Positions 1 to 6,891 are shown, numbered from the stretch's first letter. The stretch: 10,573 nt of DNA from an uncultured Collinsella sp. (GCA_900757465.1 CAAENY010000111.1:1-10573), one strand, 5' to 3'. Made by a program: numbers and translations. The notes: generated by a model not told the origin, from the sequence alone.

Positions 1-1
1 C

Positions 2-286
2 CTTGAGGATGCCCGTTCTGCCGGCACCTTCACCAAGAGCCAGCAGGTTCGCGTCAAGGCGGTCGTTCCCGCCGAGATGTACGCGCTGCTGACTGGTGAC
101 AAAGCGGTCGACCTGGCCGAGTTCTACATCGTCTCCGATGTTGAGCTGACCCAGGGCGAAGAGCTTTCCGTCTGCATTGATGCTGCCGAGGGCGAGTGCT
201 GCGACCGTTGCTGGAACTACCGCACCACCGTCGGCGAGTACAACGGCCACGCGCATATTTGCAAGCGCTGCGCCGATGTTTTGTAG
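2..286 (+). CDS. ileS: Isoleucyl-tRNA synthetase, C-terminal end (partial)
   Basis: The gene enters from the left edge; the open frame runs from base 2 to a TAG at 284-286, giving 94 residues of the C-terminus. The enzyme charges tRNA-Ile with isoleucine in the cytoplasm. The visible end is the typical C-terminal zinc-finger module of IleS: two Cys-x-x-Cys pairs, one in CCDRCWNY and one in ICKRCADVL, separated by a short GEYNGH loop. The upstream part (KAVVPAEMYALLTGD, then FYIVSDVEL) fits the linker that precedes the zinc module in this family. An internal ATG at 77 is not the start, because the frame is open and homologous-looking upstream of it. The stop codon lies in the left arm of a perfect inverted repeat. 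ValS and LeuS are unlikely given this terminal Cys arrangement. Confidence 0.9.
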   Translation, partial: LEDARSAGTFTKSQQVRVKAVVPAEMYALLTGDKAVDLAEFYIVSDVELTQGEELSVCIDAAEGECCDRCWNYRTTVGEYNGHAHICKRCADVL

Positions 287-317
287 GTTACGGCGTTCGT
301 AGAACGCCGTAACCTAC
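283..317. repeat. Perfect 16-bp inverted repeat over the ileS stop codon
   Basis: Bases 283-298 are the exact reverse complement of 302-317, with only the loop GTA (299-301) between them. The ileS stop codon TAG (284-286) is inside the left arm. In RNA this is a very stable hairpin. No T-run follows on either strand, so it is not a classical intrinsic terminator; it could be a U-less actinobacterial-type terminator, an mRNA-stabilising 3' end, or a copy of a dispersed palindromic repeat. Confidence 0.85.
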
Positions 318-320
318 CGA

Positions 321-439
321 CGCTGCAAACGCCCCTAAGCGGCAATCTGACGTTCAATCGTCGGTCGCGTACCAAAGTACGCTTCCCTCCTCTTTCACGT
401 CACCTTGCTCGCTTAGGGACGTTTTCGCTGTTGGTGACG
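321..439. other. Structured intergenic element (possible ncRNA or palindromic repeat)
   Basis: This is the main content of the gene-free stretch 287-659. Bases 325-341 pair with 410-426 as a 17-position stem with two mismatches. Inside it, 367-372 (GCGTAC) pairs exactly with 377-382 across a CAAA loop, and 348-352 (TGACG) can pair with 398-402 (CGTCA). The latter segment (398-404, CGTCACC) can instead pair with 433-439 (GGTGACG), so two mutually exclusive folds exist. No open reading frame of note occupies it. It may be a 3'-UTR or small RNA, or a non-coding repeat; the strand of action cannot be told from sequence alone. Gut Coriobacteriia are known to carry uncharacterised candidate structured RNAs, but I could not match this to a family. 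Confidence 0.45.
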
Positions 440-476
440 ATAACGCGGCGTTTCCATTGCTGGAGCTAGAGGCTTT

Positions 477-503
477 CTTTCGACTTGCGTTTTTAGTCGA
501 AAG
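477..503 (+). other. Stem-loop just upstream of the terminator
   Basis: CTTTCGACT (477-485) is the exact reverse complement of 495-503, with a 9-base loop ending in TTTTT. An alternative register pairs 472-477 with 499-504. It stands immediately 5' of the terminator at 509-547 and could be part of a tandem terminator or of the structured element upstream. Confidence 0.5.
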
Positions 504-508
504 CTATT

Positions 509-547
509 AAGCGACATTCCGTTATTCGGAATGTCGCTTTCGTTTTT
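509..547 (+). terminator. Intrinsic terminator before lspA
   Basis: A 13-bp perfect stem (509-521 with 527-539) with a TTATT loop is followed by TCG and a run of five T at 543-547. This is a good rho-independent terminator on the plus strand. It lies about 220 bases after the ileS stop, so it ends either a long ileS 3' UTR or a separate transcript from the structured region, and it separates both from lspA. Confidence 0.75.
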
Positions 548-659
548 AGCTGGTTATTTCGCTTGCGTTGGTGGATATGTCGTGCGTTCTGCGTATGGCA
601 ATATAAGATAGTTCTTTGTATTAAACGTAATTCGATGATCTTGAGGGTAGGGGATTAAT

Positions 660-1259
660 TTGGGTCGTGCTGGGGATATGACGCCGCCTTTGCGTTGGCG
701 GTTGGGTGTTGCTGGTGGGGTGGCGCTCGTTGTGCTGCTTGTTGACCAGCTGACCAAGCTTGCGGTTCGTGTCGTGGGCGACGCTTTGCATGTGACCGTC
801 ATCCCCGGTGTCATTGACTTTCTGTTTGTTCGCAATATCGGAGCCGCCTTTAGTATGGGCGAGGGGCATGGCATCGCGTTTGCCGTGCTGGCGTTGGCGG
901 TCATTATCGCTATTGCCGTGTACCTCGTTCGTGCACCCCAGCTCGCCCATCTTGAGGTTGTAGGCATGGCGATGGTTGCGGGCGGTGCTATCGGCAACGC
1001 GATCGATCGTTTGGCCTTTGGCTTTGTGACCGATTTTATTGCCACCACCTTCATCGACTTTCCCGTCTTTAACGTGGCCGATATCGGCATCACCGTAGGC
1101 GTTGTGCTTGCCCTCATCGGCTACATGTTCTTGAGCCCTGCGGCCCGCGAGGTCGATGCGACCGCCGAGCTTGACGCCCGTGACGAGGCCCGCGCCAAGC
1201 GCAAGGCCAAACAACGTGGGGAGCGTGCCCGCAAGATTCGCGAAAGGATTGAGCGCTAA
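660..1259 (+). CDS. lspA: Lipoprotein signal peptidase II
   Basis: This membrane aspartyl peptidase cleaves the signal peptide from prolipoproteins after diacylglyceryl modification (family A8). About four membrane segments are visible, at roughly residues 14-33, 70-90, 96-115 and 142-160. The family motifs are present: NIGAAF at 59-64, GNAIDR with Asp116, and FNVADI with Asp141; the two Asp are the expected catalytic pair. The start used is a TTG at 660, six bases after AGGGG (649-653). An in-frame ATG at 678 would lack a well-spaced ribosome site, though it cannot be excluded. The protein is 199 residues, longer than many LspA (around 160), because of a highly charged, mostly basic tail after about residue 163. 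The stop TAA shares its last A with the ATG of the next gene, so translation is probably coupled. Confidence 0.93.
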   Translation: MGRAGDMTPPLRWRLGVAGGVALVVLLVDQLTKLAVRVVGDALHVTVIPGVIDFLFVRNIGAAFSMGEGHGIAFAVLALAVIIAIAVYLVRAPQLAHLEVVGMAMVAGGAIGNAIDRLAFGFVTDFIATTFIDFPVFNVADIGITVGVVLALIGYMFLSPAAREVDATAELDARDEARAKRKAKQRGERARKIRERIER

Positions 1260-2272
1260 TGGCCGACATCCATATCCTTGTTGCCGACGATGCCGCTGGT
1301 CAACGTCTTGACGCCTATCTGGGTGCCAATGACGGCTGCCCCACGCGTTCTGCCTGCGCGCATCTGATTGAGGGCGGTGCAGTATGTGTCAATGGCGAGA
1401 CCTGCCTGTCTAAAAAGTACGCCGTGCGAGCCGGCGACCGTATTTCGGTCGATCTGCCCGAGCCGCACGATCCCACCGATGTGATTCCCGAGGCCATCCC
1501 GCTCGACATTCGCTATGAGGACGACTATCTCATTGTGCTCTCAAAGCAGCGCGGCCTGGTGTGCCATCCTGCACATGGTCATGAGAGCGGTACGCTTGCG
1601 AATGCCCTGGTCTATCACTGCGGTATCGACCATCTGGGCACAGTGCAGGGCGAGGACCGCCCCGGTATCGTGCATCGTTTGGATCGCGATACCTCGGGTC
1701 TCATGCTTGCGGCCAAGGACGACGATACCCAGCGAGCGCTTCAAAATCTTATACGCACGCGTACGCTCGACCGTCGCTATATCACGCTCGTTCACGGGCA
1801 CATCGCTATGGACGAGGGCACCATCAATACGGGTATTGCCCGATCGACGCGCGACCGCGTGAAGATGGCGGTTTCCGATGACCCCTTTGCGCGCCAGGCC
1901 ATTACGACCTTTAAGGTCCTCGAGCGCTTTGATTCCACGCGCTTCGACGACGGCTATACGCTCGTCGAGTGCCACCTGTTTACCGGTCGCACGCATCAGA
2001 TTCGCGTGCATATGCGTCATATCAATCACGCCTGCGTGGGCGATCCGCTCTACGGTAAGTGCGACGCACACGCCGATCAGGGTCTGACCAGGCAGTTCCT
2101 TCATTCCTGGCGCGTGGCGTTCGACCATCCCGTGACGGGGGAGCGCATTGAGTGCCGCGACGAGCTGCCGTGGGATCTCGCTGCGGTTCTTGACGACCTG
2201 GCCCCGCGCTCGCTTGGTCGCACCGCTGCCGGTGACGAGATCGTTCCTCAGCTCGGTCTTCTCGAAGCCTAG
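1259..2272 (+). CDS. RluA-family 23S rRNA pseudouridine synthase (RluD-like)
   Basis: The protein converts uridine to pseudouridine in structured RNA, most likely 23S rRNA. An N-terminal S4 RNA-binding domain occupies about residues 12-70 (QRLDAYLG, HLIEGGAVCVNG). The catalytic domain follows, with the family signature PGIVHRLDRDTSGLML at 135-150; Asp142 in HRLD is the catalytic aspartate. Further family motifs are HPAHGH near 102, and FTGRTHQIRVHM with DPLYG in the C-terminal half. Length (337 residues) and the S4-plus-catalytic layout match RluD/YlyB. lspA followed directly by this gene is a conserved arrangement, also seen as lspA-ylyB in Bacillus. The start ATG overlaps the lspA stop by one base. 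RluC or another RluA-type target specificity cannot be ruled out. Confidence 0.92.
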   Translation: MADIHILVADDAAGQRLDAYLGANDGCPTRSACAHLIEGGAVCVNGETCLSKKYAVRAGDRISVDLPEPHDPTDVIPEAIPLDIRYEDDYLIVLSKQRGLVCHPAHGHESGTLANALVYHCGIDHLGTVQGEDRPGIVHRLDRDTSGLMLAAKDDDTQRALQNLIRTRTLDRRYITLVHGHIAMDEGTINTGIARSTRDRVKMAVSDDPFARQAITTFKVLERFDSTRFDDGYTLVECHLFTGRTHQIRVHMRHINHACVGDPLYGKCDAHADQGLTRQFLHSWRVAFDHPVTGERIECRDELPWDLAAVLDDLAPRSLGRTAAGDEIVPQLGLLEA

Positions 2273-2290
2273 TCAGTATTAGGTGGTTTC

Positions 2291-2317
2291 TTGAACGCCC
2301 CTAGCCTGCGGTAAGAT
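2291..2317 (+). promoter_or_regulatory. Candidate promoter for the glycosyltransferase gene
   Basis: TTGAAC (2291-2296) and TAAGAT (2312-2317) are separated by 15 bases, which is short for a sigma-70 promoter. The -10 is preceded by GG (GGTAAGAT), as at two other candidate promoters in the window. It lies about 40 bases before the start codon. The call is suggestive only. Confidence 0.35.
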
Positions 2318-2354
2318 ATACGGTTGTTTACGTAATGCGTTCCTGGGAGCCTGC

Positions 2355-3650
2355 ATGCTCGCCTTTTTACAAACCAACACGCCCATCGTGATCTTTAACC
2401 AGATTGTGGTTACGCTGCTCACGGTCTGCTTTCTGTACCAGGTGGTCTTCTTTGTCATCGGTGCTCTTCGTGGCGAGGTCGCGCCTCCCAAGGCCAAAAA
2501 ACTCCACCGCTATGCCTTCTTTATCGCGGCGCATAACGAGGAGGCCGTGATCGCCAACCTCGTGCGCTCCATCAAAGACCAGGACTATCCGTCCGAGCTT
2601 ATCGAGGTCTTCGTGGTTGCCGATGCCTGCACCGATAACACGGCGCAGCTCGCTCGCGAGGCTGGCGCCATCGTCTATGAGCGTAACGACCTGGCCCGCA
2701 AGGGTAAGAGCTGGGTCATGGATTTTGGTTTTGACCGCATTCTTAACGAGTATCCCGATACCTTTGAGGGCTACTTTATTTTCGATGCCGATAACGTTAT
2801 CTCCCGCGATTACGTCTCCAAGATGAATGATGCCTTTGACCAGGGCTTCCATGTGGTCACCAGCTACCGCAATTCCAAGAACTTCGGCAGCTCGTGGATC
2901 TCGGCGGCTAATGCTACGTGGTATCTGCGCGAAGCACGCTTTCTCAACAACGCGCGCAACATCTGCAAGACGTCTTGCGCCGTCTCGGGTTCGGGCTACC
3001 TCATCTCCGCCAGTGTTATTGAGGGCATGCACGGCTGGCAGTTCCATACGCTGACCGAGGACATTCAGTTCACCACGTTCTGCGCCATTCACGGCATTCG
3101 CATTGGCTATGCGCCGGCAGAGTTCTTTGACGAGCAGCCCGTGACGTTTAAGGCGTCCTGGAAACAGCGCATGCGCTGGACCAAGGGCTTCTATCAGGTG
3201 TTCTTTACCTATGGCAAGCATCTTGTCAAATCGACGTTCCGCTATCATCGCTTTGCGGCCTACGACATGTTCATGACGATCGCCCCGGGCATGCTGCTGT
3301 CCCTGATCTCCATGCTCGCCAACGCGACCTTCCTCATCGTGGGCGGGCTCTCGCACGGCTTCTTGGCTACCGAAGTCGAGATGCAGGCGTGCGCCGCTTC
3401 GCTCATTATGACCTTCGCCATGATGTATCAGACCTTCTTTATTCTGGCGCTGCTCACGACTATCTTTGAGTACAAGCACATTCACTGCGCGCAAAAGTGG
3501 CGTCTTGTGACTAACCTGTTTACCTTCCCGATCTTTATGTTCAGCTATATCCCCATCACGGTGGCCGCGCTGTTCCTGAAGGTCGACTGGGTTCCTACCC
3601 AGCATGCCGTAAACGTCACCCTCGACGAGGTCATGCAAGGCGCCAAATAA
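2355..3650 (+). CDS. Membrane-anchored processive family 2 glycosyltransferase
   Basis: This is a GT2 enzyme of the cellulose/hyaluronan-synthase-like type that transfers sugars from nucleotide-sugars to a growing polysaccharide or lipid-linked acceptor on the cytoplasmic face of the membrane. An N-terminal membrane helix lies at about residues 12-36. The GT-A domain shows AAHNEE near 57, VVADACTDNT near 90, a DAD metal-binding motif at 144-146, a TED motif at 234-236 and QRMRW (QxxRW) at 271-275, the combination typical of processive synthases. About three C-terminal membrane segments follow (roughly 308-333, 347-374 and 386-410). GGGAG (2345-2349) is spaced five bases from the ATG. No other polysaccharide genes stand next to it, so the product and acceptor are unknown. 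Confidence 0.87.
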   Translation: MLAFLQTNTPIVIFNQIVVTLLTVCFLYQVVFFVIGALRGEVAPPKAKKLHRYAFFIAAHNEEAVIANLVRSIKDQDYPSELIEVFVVADACTDNTAQLAREAGAIVYERNDLARKGKSWVMDFGFDRILNEYPDTFEGYFIFDADNVISRDYVSKMNDAFDQGFHVVTSYRNSKNFGSSWISAANATWYLREARFLNNARNICKTSCAVSGSGYLISASVIEGMHGWQFHTLTEDIQFTTFCAIHGIRIGYAPAEFFDEQPVTFKASWKQRMRWTKGFYQVFFTYGKHLVKSTFRYHRFAAYDMFMTIAPGMLLSLISMLANATFLIVGGLSHGFLATEVEMQACAASLIMTFAMMYQTFFILALLTTIFEYKHIHCAQKWRLVTNLFTFPIFMFSYIPITVAALFLKVDWVPTQHAVNVTLDEVMQGAK

Positions 3651-3652
3651 CC

Positions 3653-3704
3653 ACCACCAAAACCACCGCAAAGGGGACAGGCAACTTTTGGTGGTTTTTG
3701 CTTT
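3653..3704 (+). terminator. Terminator after the glycosyltransferase, with repeat-like loop
   Basis: ACCACCAAAA (3653-3662) pairs exactly with 3686-3695, followed by TTTT, GC and TTTT. A second register is possible, with AAAACCACC (3659-3667) pairing with 3690-3698. The loop (3663-3685) contains the block AAAGGGGACAGGCAAC. The stem starts two bases after the glycosyltransferase stop codon. The unusually long loop makes it weaker than a textbook terminator, and read-through into the next gene is likely because no clear promoter lies between. Confidence 0.6.
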
Positions 3705-3730
3705 TACGATGCAGCTCGAGGAGGCGTCCG

Positions 3731-4153
3731 ATGGTCTATATCCCGTTTTGGATTTGCATCTTTGCCGGCGTGGCAATTGATGCCCGAGAGCGACGGTTTC
3801 CCAATGGGCTTGCCGGCGCATGTGCCGTGGCGGCGTTGGCGGGTGTCTGGCTCGACCTCGGTTTGAGTACAGCGCTTGACCACGCGGGTCTTGCCGTCAT
3901 CGTCTACCTTTCCCTTGTGCTGACTGAGTCGCTCTGGCGGCGCCTCCGCAAAGCCCCGGGCATCGGCATGGGTGATGCCAAGGCACTCTTCGCGCTTTGC
4001 ACGCTCGACCCTATGGGCGGCATCGTGGCGTTTGCCGTCGCGCTCCTGGTCCTGGCCCTCTCCTGCCTCTTCACAAAATCGCGCTCCCTGCCATTGCTTC
4101 CGTTTTTGGTGCCGATTTTTGCCATAATCGAGGTCGTGGGCTGCACTTTGTAA
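3731..4153 (+). CDS. Prepilin-type peptidase, A24 family (single domain)
   Basis: This small polytopic membrane aspartyl protease is of the type IV prepilin / TadV-CpaA class, which removes the positively charged leader from prepilin-like proteins. Both active-site signatures are visible: Asp17 in IDARERRFPN, and the GxGD motif in GIGMGDAKAL with Asp82. About four hydrophobic segments cover most of the 140 residues. The zinc-finger and N-methylation domain of classical PilD is absent, as in TadV/CpaA and archaeal-type peptidases. The ATG at 3731 is chosen because GAGGAGG (3718-3724) is spaced six bases from it; upstream in-frame TTG codons fall within the terminator. No pilin, ATPase or Tad genes are in the window, so its substrate must be encoded elsewhere. 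Confidence 0.85.
   Translation: MVYIPFWICIFAGVAIDARERRFPNGLAGACAVAALAGVWLDLGLSTALDHAGLAVIVYLSLVLTESLWRRLRKAPGIGMGDAKALFALCTLDPMGGIVAFAVALLVLALSCLFTKSRSLPLLPFLVPIFAIIEVVGCTL
4123..4128 (+). promoter_or_regulatory. Candidate -10 element for the HD phosphohydrolase gene
   Basis: CATAAT matches TATAAT at five of six positions and sits about 57 bases before the ATG at 4185, within the end of the peptidase gene. No convincing -35 is at the right spacing; T-rich sequence lies just upstream. Confidence 0.3.
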
Positions 4154-4184
4154 CCGATTGCGCATCCTTCTTAAGGAGCATGCC

Positions 4185-5432
4185 ATGGTAACTAATCAAG
4201 AAACGGCCGTCATTAAGGCACGCATGGACCGTATTCCCTCGGCGTTGTCGCCCGAACTTGTCGAGCGCATTGCCGCCGATCGTGCTTCGGGCTATGTCAA
4301 CCCGTATCGTTGCAACGACGATCAGGTCATTCGTCGTATTAATCGTGCCGCCGACAATGGCACGCTTATGCGTCCGGCGTTTATGCGCGATACCGAAAAG
4401 ATACTTCATCTTCCGGCGTACACCCGTTATGCAGGCAAAACGCAGGTCTTTAGCTTCCGTAGCAATGACGATCTGTCACGCCGCGGTTTGCACGTGCAGC
4501 TTGTCTCCCGTATTGCGCGCGATATCGGTCGCGCCCTGGGGCTCAATTGCGATCTGATAGAGGCGATTGGCCTGGGTCACGACTTGGGACATACGCCTTT
4601 CGGCCATGCCGGCGAGCGCTTCCTCAACGATATCTATCATGAGCGTACGAGGCGTTGTTTTTTCCATAACGTGCAGTCGGTCCGCGTGCTCGACGCGCTG
4701 TACGGCCGCAACGTGTCGCTCCAGACGCTCGACGGCGTGCTATGCCATAACGGCGAGTACGAGCAGCGTGTGTTTGAGCTCTCGGACATGAGCTCCTTTG
4801 ACCAGTTTGACCAGACGGTTGAGGATTGCATTGCCACGGGTTATAGCGCAATCGAGCACCTGCGCCCCATGACGCTCGAGGGCTGCGTGGTTCGCATCTC
4901 GGATATCCTTGCCTACGTGGGGCGCGATCGCCAAGACGCCATTGCGGCGGGTTTGCTGTCACCCGACGCCTTTGACGATGACCTGGGCGGTGCCTACAAC
5001 AGTTGGATCCTCACGCACGCTTCCATCGATATCGTCGAGCACAGCTATGGCAAGCCGCGCATCGAGATGAGCGAGGACTTGTTTGAGGAAATACGCCGAG
5101 CCAAGCGCGAGAACTACGAGAAGATCTATAGCAAGGGCGGTATCGAAGGCGACTCCGAAGCGGAGCTGCGAGAGGCCTTCGAAAAGCTCTACGACCGTTG
5201 CCTGCGGGATATAAACGAAGGCGACGAGTCTTCGTACATCTTTAAGCATCACATTTCTCGCATTGAGCAGCAGCTTTCTTACTACGATCGCGTGTATGCC
5301 TGGCAGGACGACAAGGATCAAGCCGTGGTGGATTACATCGCGAGCATGACGGACGGCTATTTCTGCGAGCTGACGAGCAAACTGTTCCCGGGCTTGAAGT
5401 TTCCGCACCGCACCTATATTAACGAACGTTAG
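4185..5432 (+). CDS. HD-domain dGTPase-like triphosphohydrolase
   Basis: The protein is related to Dgt, which hydrolyses dGTP (or other dNTPs) to the deoxynucleoside and triphosphate in the cytoplasm. The metal-binding HD signature is intact: His103 (SRRGLHVQ), His132-Asp133 (GLGHDLGHTPFGHAGE) and Asp240 (RISDILAYVGRD). The other family blocks are also present, with HNVQS at 161-165 and LCHNGEYE. At 415 residues it is of usual length for the short, non-E. coli type. The ATG at 4185 has AAGGAG (4173-4178) six bases upstream; an in-frame TTG at 4158 has no such site. It is not next to dnaG, where dgt-like genes often lie in actinobacteria and Firmicutes. The true substrate is unproven, so no gene symbol is given. 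Confidence 0.85.
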   Translation: MVTNQETAVIKARMDRIPSALSPELVERIAADRASGYVNPYRCNDDQVIRRINRAADNGTLMRPAFMRDTEKILHLPAYTRYAGKTQVFSFRSNDDLSRRGLHVQLVSRIARDIGRALGLNCDLIEAIGLGHDLGHTPFGHAGERFLNDIYHERTRRCFFHNVQSVRVLDALYGRNVSLQTLDGVLCHNGEYEQRVFELSDMSSFDQFDQTVEDCIATGYSAIEHLRPMTLEGCVVRISDILAYVGRDRQDAIAAGLLSPDAFDDDLGGAYNSWILTHASIDIVEHSYGKPRIEMSEDLFEEIRRAKRENYEKIYSKGGIEGDSEAELREAFEKLYDRCLRDINEGDESSYIFKHHISRIEQQLSYYDRVYAWQDDKDQAVVDYIASMTDGYFCELTSKLFPGLKFPHRTYINER

Positions 5433-5445
5433 TTCGTATCCTTTC

Positions 5446-5453
5446 GGTATACT
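5446..5453 (+). promoter_or_regulatory. Candidate -10 element for rarA
   Basis: GGTATACT contains TATACT (5448-5453), five of six matches to the -10 consensus, about 40 bases before the chosen rarA start. No clear -35 is present; the expected position falls at the end of the preceding gene. Confidence 0.35.
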
Positions 5454-5492
5454 CTTGGTCAACAACGATTTTGATTGATGTACAGGATGGCA

Positions 5493-6842
5493 ATGGACGA
5501 CCTTTTTTCTGCCTCGACGCGCGAGCGTTCCTTTAGAAATGCGCCGCTCGCGGTGCGTATGCGCCCAAATTCGCTCGATGATTACGTGGGCCAGCAAAAG
5601 GCCGTCGGTAAGGGCTCATGGCTGCGTGCCGCGATTGAGCACGACGTGCTATCGAGTGTGATTCTTTACGGGCCGGCCGGTACGGGCAAGACGACGCTGG
5701 CCCACATTATCGCCAACCATACCAAGAGCGAGTTTGTCGAGGTCAGCGCCGCCACGGGTACTGTGAAGGATCTGCGCCGCGTGATTGACGAGGCAAAGAC
5801 GCGCCTGAATACCTACGACCGTCGCACCATCCTGTTTATCGACGAGATTCATCGCTTTTCCAAGTCGCAGCAGGATGCCCTGTTGCATGCAGTCGAGAAT
5901 CGTACCGTCATTATGATTGGCGCCACGACGGAGAATCCGTACTTTGAGGTCAACTCGGCATTGCTCTCGCGTGGTCGCGTGGTGGAGCTTGAGCACCTCA
6001 AAGACGAGGATATCGCCACGCTTATTGAGCGTGCGCTCGAGGCGCCGTTGGGTTTGAACGGTAAGTTCTCGGCCGATGAGGATACGGTTAAGACCATCTG
6101 CACGTTGGCTGCGGGTGATGCACGCTCGGCCCTGACGACACTCGAGCTGGCGAGCGAGATTGCCGTCACGCGTCCCGATACCGAGGGAACGCCAGCGCCT
6201 GCGGCGGGGGAGCGCTATCCCATTACCGTGGATGACGTGAAGATTGCCAATCCGCGCCGTGGGTTTTCGTATGACAAAAATGGTGACATGCACTACGACA
6301 TTATCAGTGCGTTCATCAAGTCCATGCGCGGCAGCGACCCCGATGCCACCATTTATTGGCTCGCGCGAATGATCGATGCGGGTGAGGATCCTAAGTTTAT
6401 CGCTCGCCGCATTATGATTCAGGCTTCTGAGGACGTTGGTAATGCCGATCCGCAGGCACTTTTGGTGGCGCATGCCGCATTTACATCTGCCGAGGTCATT
6501 GGCTATCCCGAGTGTCGCATCAACCTGGCACAGGCTGCGCTCTATGTGTGCCTGGCGCCTAAGTCTAATGCGTGCGAGGCCTCGATCGATGCGGCGCTAG
6601 CCGATATCCACAGCAGTGGTCTTCGCGAGGTGCCCAGCTACCTGCGCGATCGCCATCGCCCTGGTAGCGATGAGTACGGCGTTTACAAGTATCCGCACGA
6701 TTATCCCGAAGGCTGGGTCGATCAGCGCTACTTGCCCGAAGGCCTGGAGCGTGGTTCCTTTTGGCAGCCTGCCGGCCGTGGTTGGGAAGAGTGGCGTGTG
6801 GAGCAAAGCGAACGTGACCGTAGCGGTAACGCGCCCAAGTAG
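5493..6842 (+). CDS. rarA: Replication-associated recombination protein A (AAA+ ATPase)
   Basis: RarA/MgsA is a clamp-loader-like AAA+ ATPase that acts at stalled forks and single-strand/double-strand junctions and interacts with SSB. Walker A is GPAGTGKTT at 60-68 (Ala replaces the usual second Pro). Walker B is LFIDEIHRF at 114-122, and sensor 1 is GATTENPYFEVNSALLSR from 143. The C-terminal half shows the RarA-specific block RRGFSYDKNGDMHYDIISAF, followed by SMRGSDPDATIYWLARM and IQASEDVGNADPQAL, which separates it from RuvB and DnaX. The chosen ATG at 5493 starts MDDLFSASTRE and has AGGA at 5484-5487; in-frame ATGs at 5487 and 5478 are alternatives that add a few residues. The chosen start gives 449 residues, normal for the family. 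Confidence 0.93.
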   Translation: MDDLFSASTRERSFRNAPLAVRMRPNSLDDYVGQQKAVGKGSWLRAAIEHDVLSSVILYGPAGTGKTTLAHIIANHTKSEFVEVSAATGTVKDLRRVIDEAKTRLNTYDRRTILFIDEIHRFSKSQQDALLHAVENRTVIMIGATTENPYFEVNSALLSRGRVVELEHLKDEDIATLIERALEAPLGLNGKFSADEDTVKTICTLAAGDARSALTTLELASEIAVTRPDTEGTPAPAAGERYPITVDDVKIANPRRGFSYDKNGDMHYDIISAFIKSMRGSDPDATIYWLARMIDAGEDPKFIARRIMIQASEDVGNADPQALLVAHAAFTSAEVIGYPECRINLAQAALYVCLAPKSNACEASIDAALADIHSSGLREVPSYLRDRHRPGSDEYGVYKYPHDYPEGWVDQRYLPEGLERGSFWQPAGRGWEEWRVEQSERDRSGNAPK

Positions 6843-6891
6843 GTCATTGGCACCTCGCACATTCCCTTTGGGTATCTTTCCCCTTCTTTGG

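Noticed and set aside
287..659. T-box or other riboswitch controlling lspA
   Set aside because: No T-box sequence is visible, ileS lies upstream rather than downstream, and the terminator at 509-547 is separated from lspA by over 110 bases without an antiterminator partner I can identify.
621..1214. A long minus-strand open frame opposite lspA
   Set aside because: lspA carries all catalytic motifs on the plus strand; the antisense product has no family features and no ribosome site.
2268..2290. Terminator after the pseudouridine synthase gene
   Set aside because: Only a four-base CCTA/TAGG pairing is found, with no T-run.
3698..3730. Upstream TTG start for the prepilin peptidase
   Set aside because: It lies in the T-run of the terminator, and GAGGAGG points to the ATG at 3731.
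2367..3821. A 484-codon open frame on the minus strand across the glycosyltransferase gene
   Set aside because: It is antisense to a gene with clear GT2 motifs, its translation is low-complexity and charged with no recognisable domain, and its length is explained by codon bias in GC-rich DNA.
4158..4184. Upstream TTG start for the HD phosphohydrolase
   Set aside because: AAGGAG is ideally spaced for the ATG at 4185, whereas the TTG has no ribosome site and would add residues outside the family alignment.
5649..6473. A 274-codon minus-strand open frame opposite rarA
   Set aside because: It is a mirror of the rarA coding sequence with no recognisable domain.
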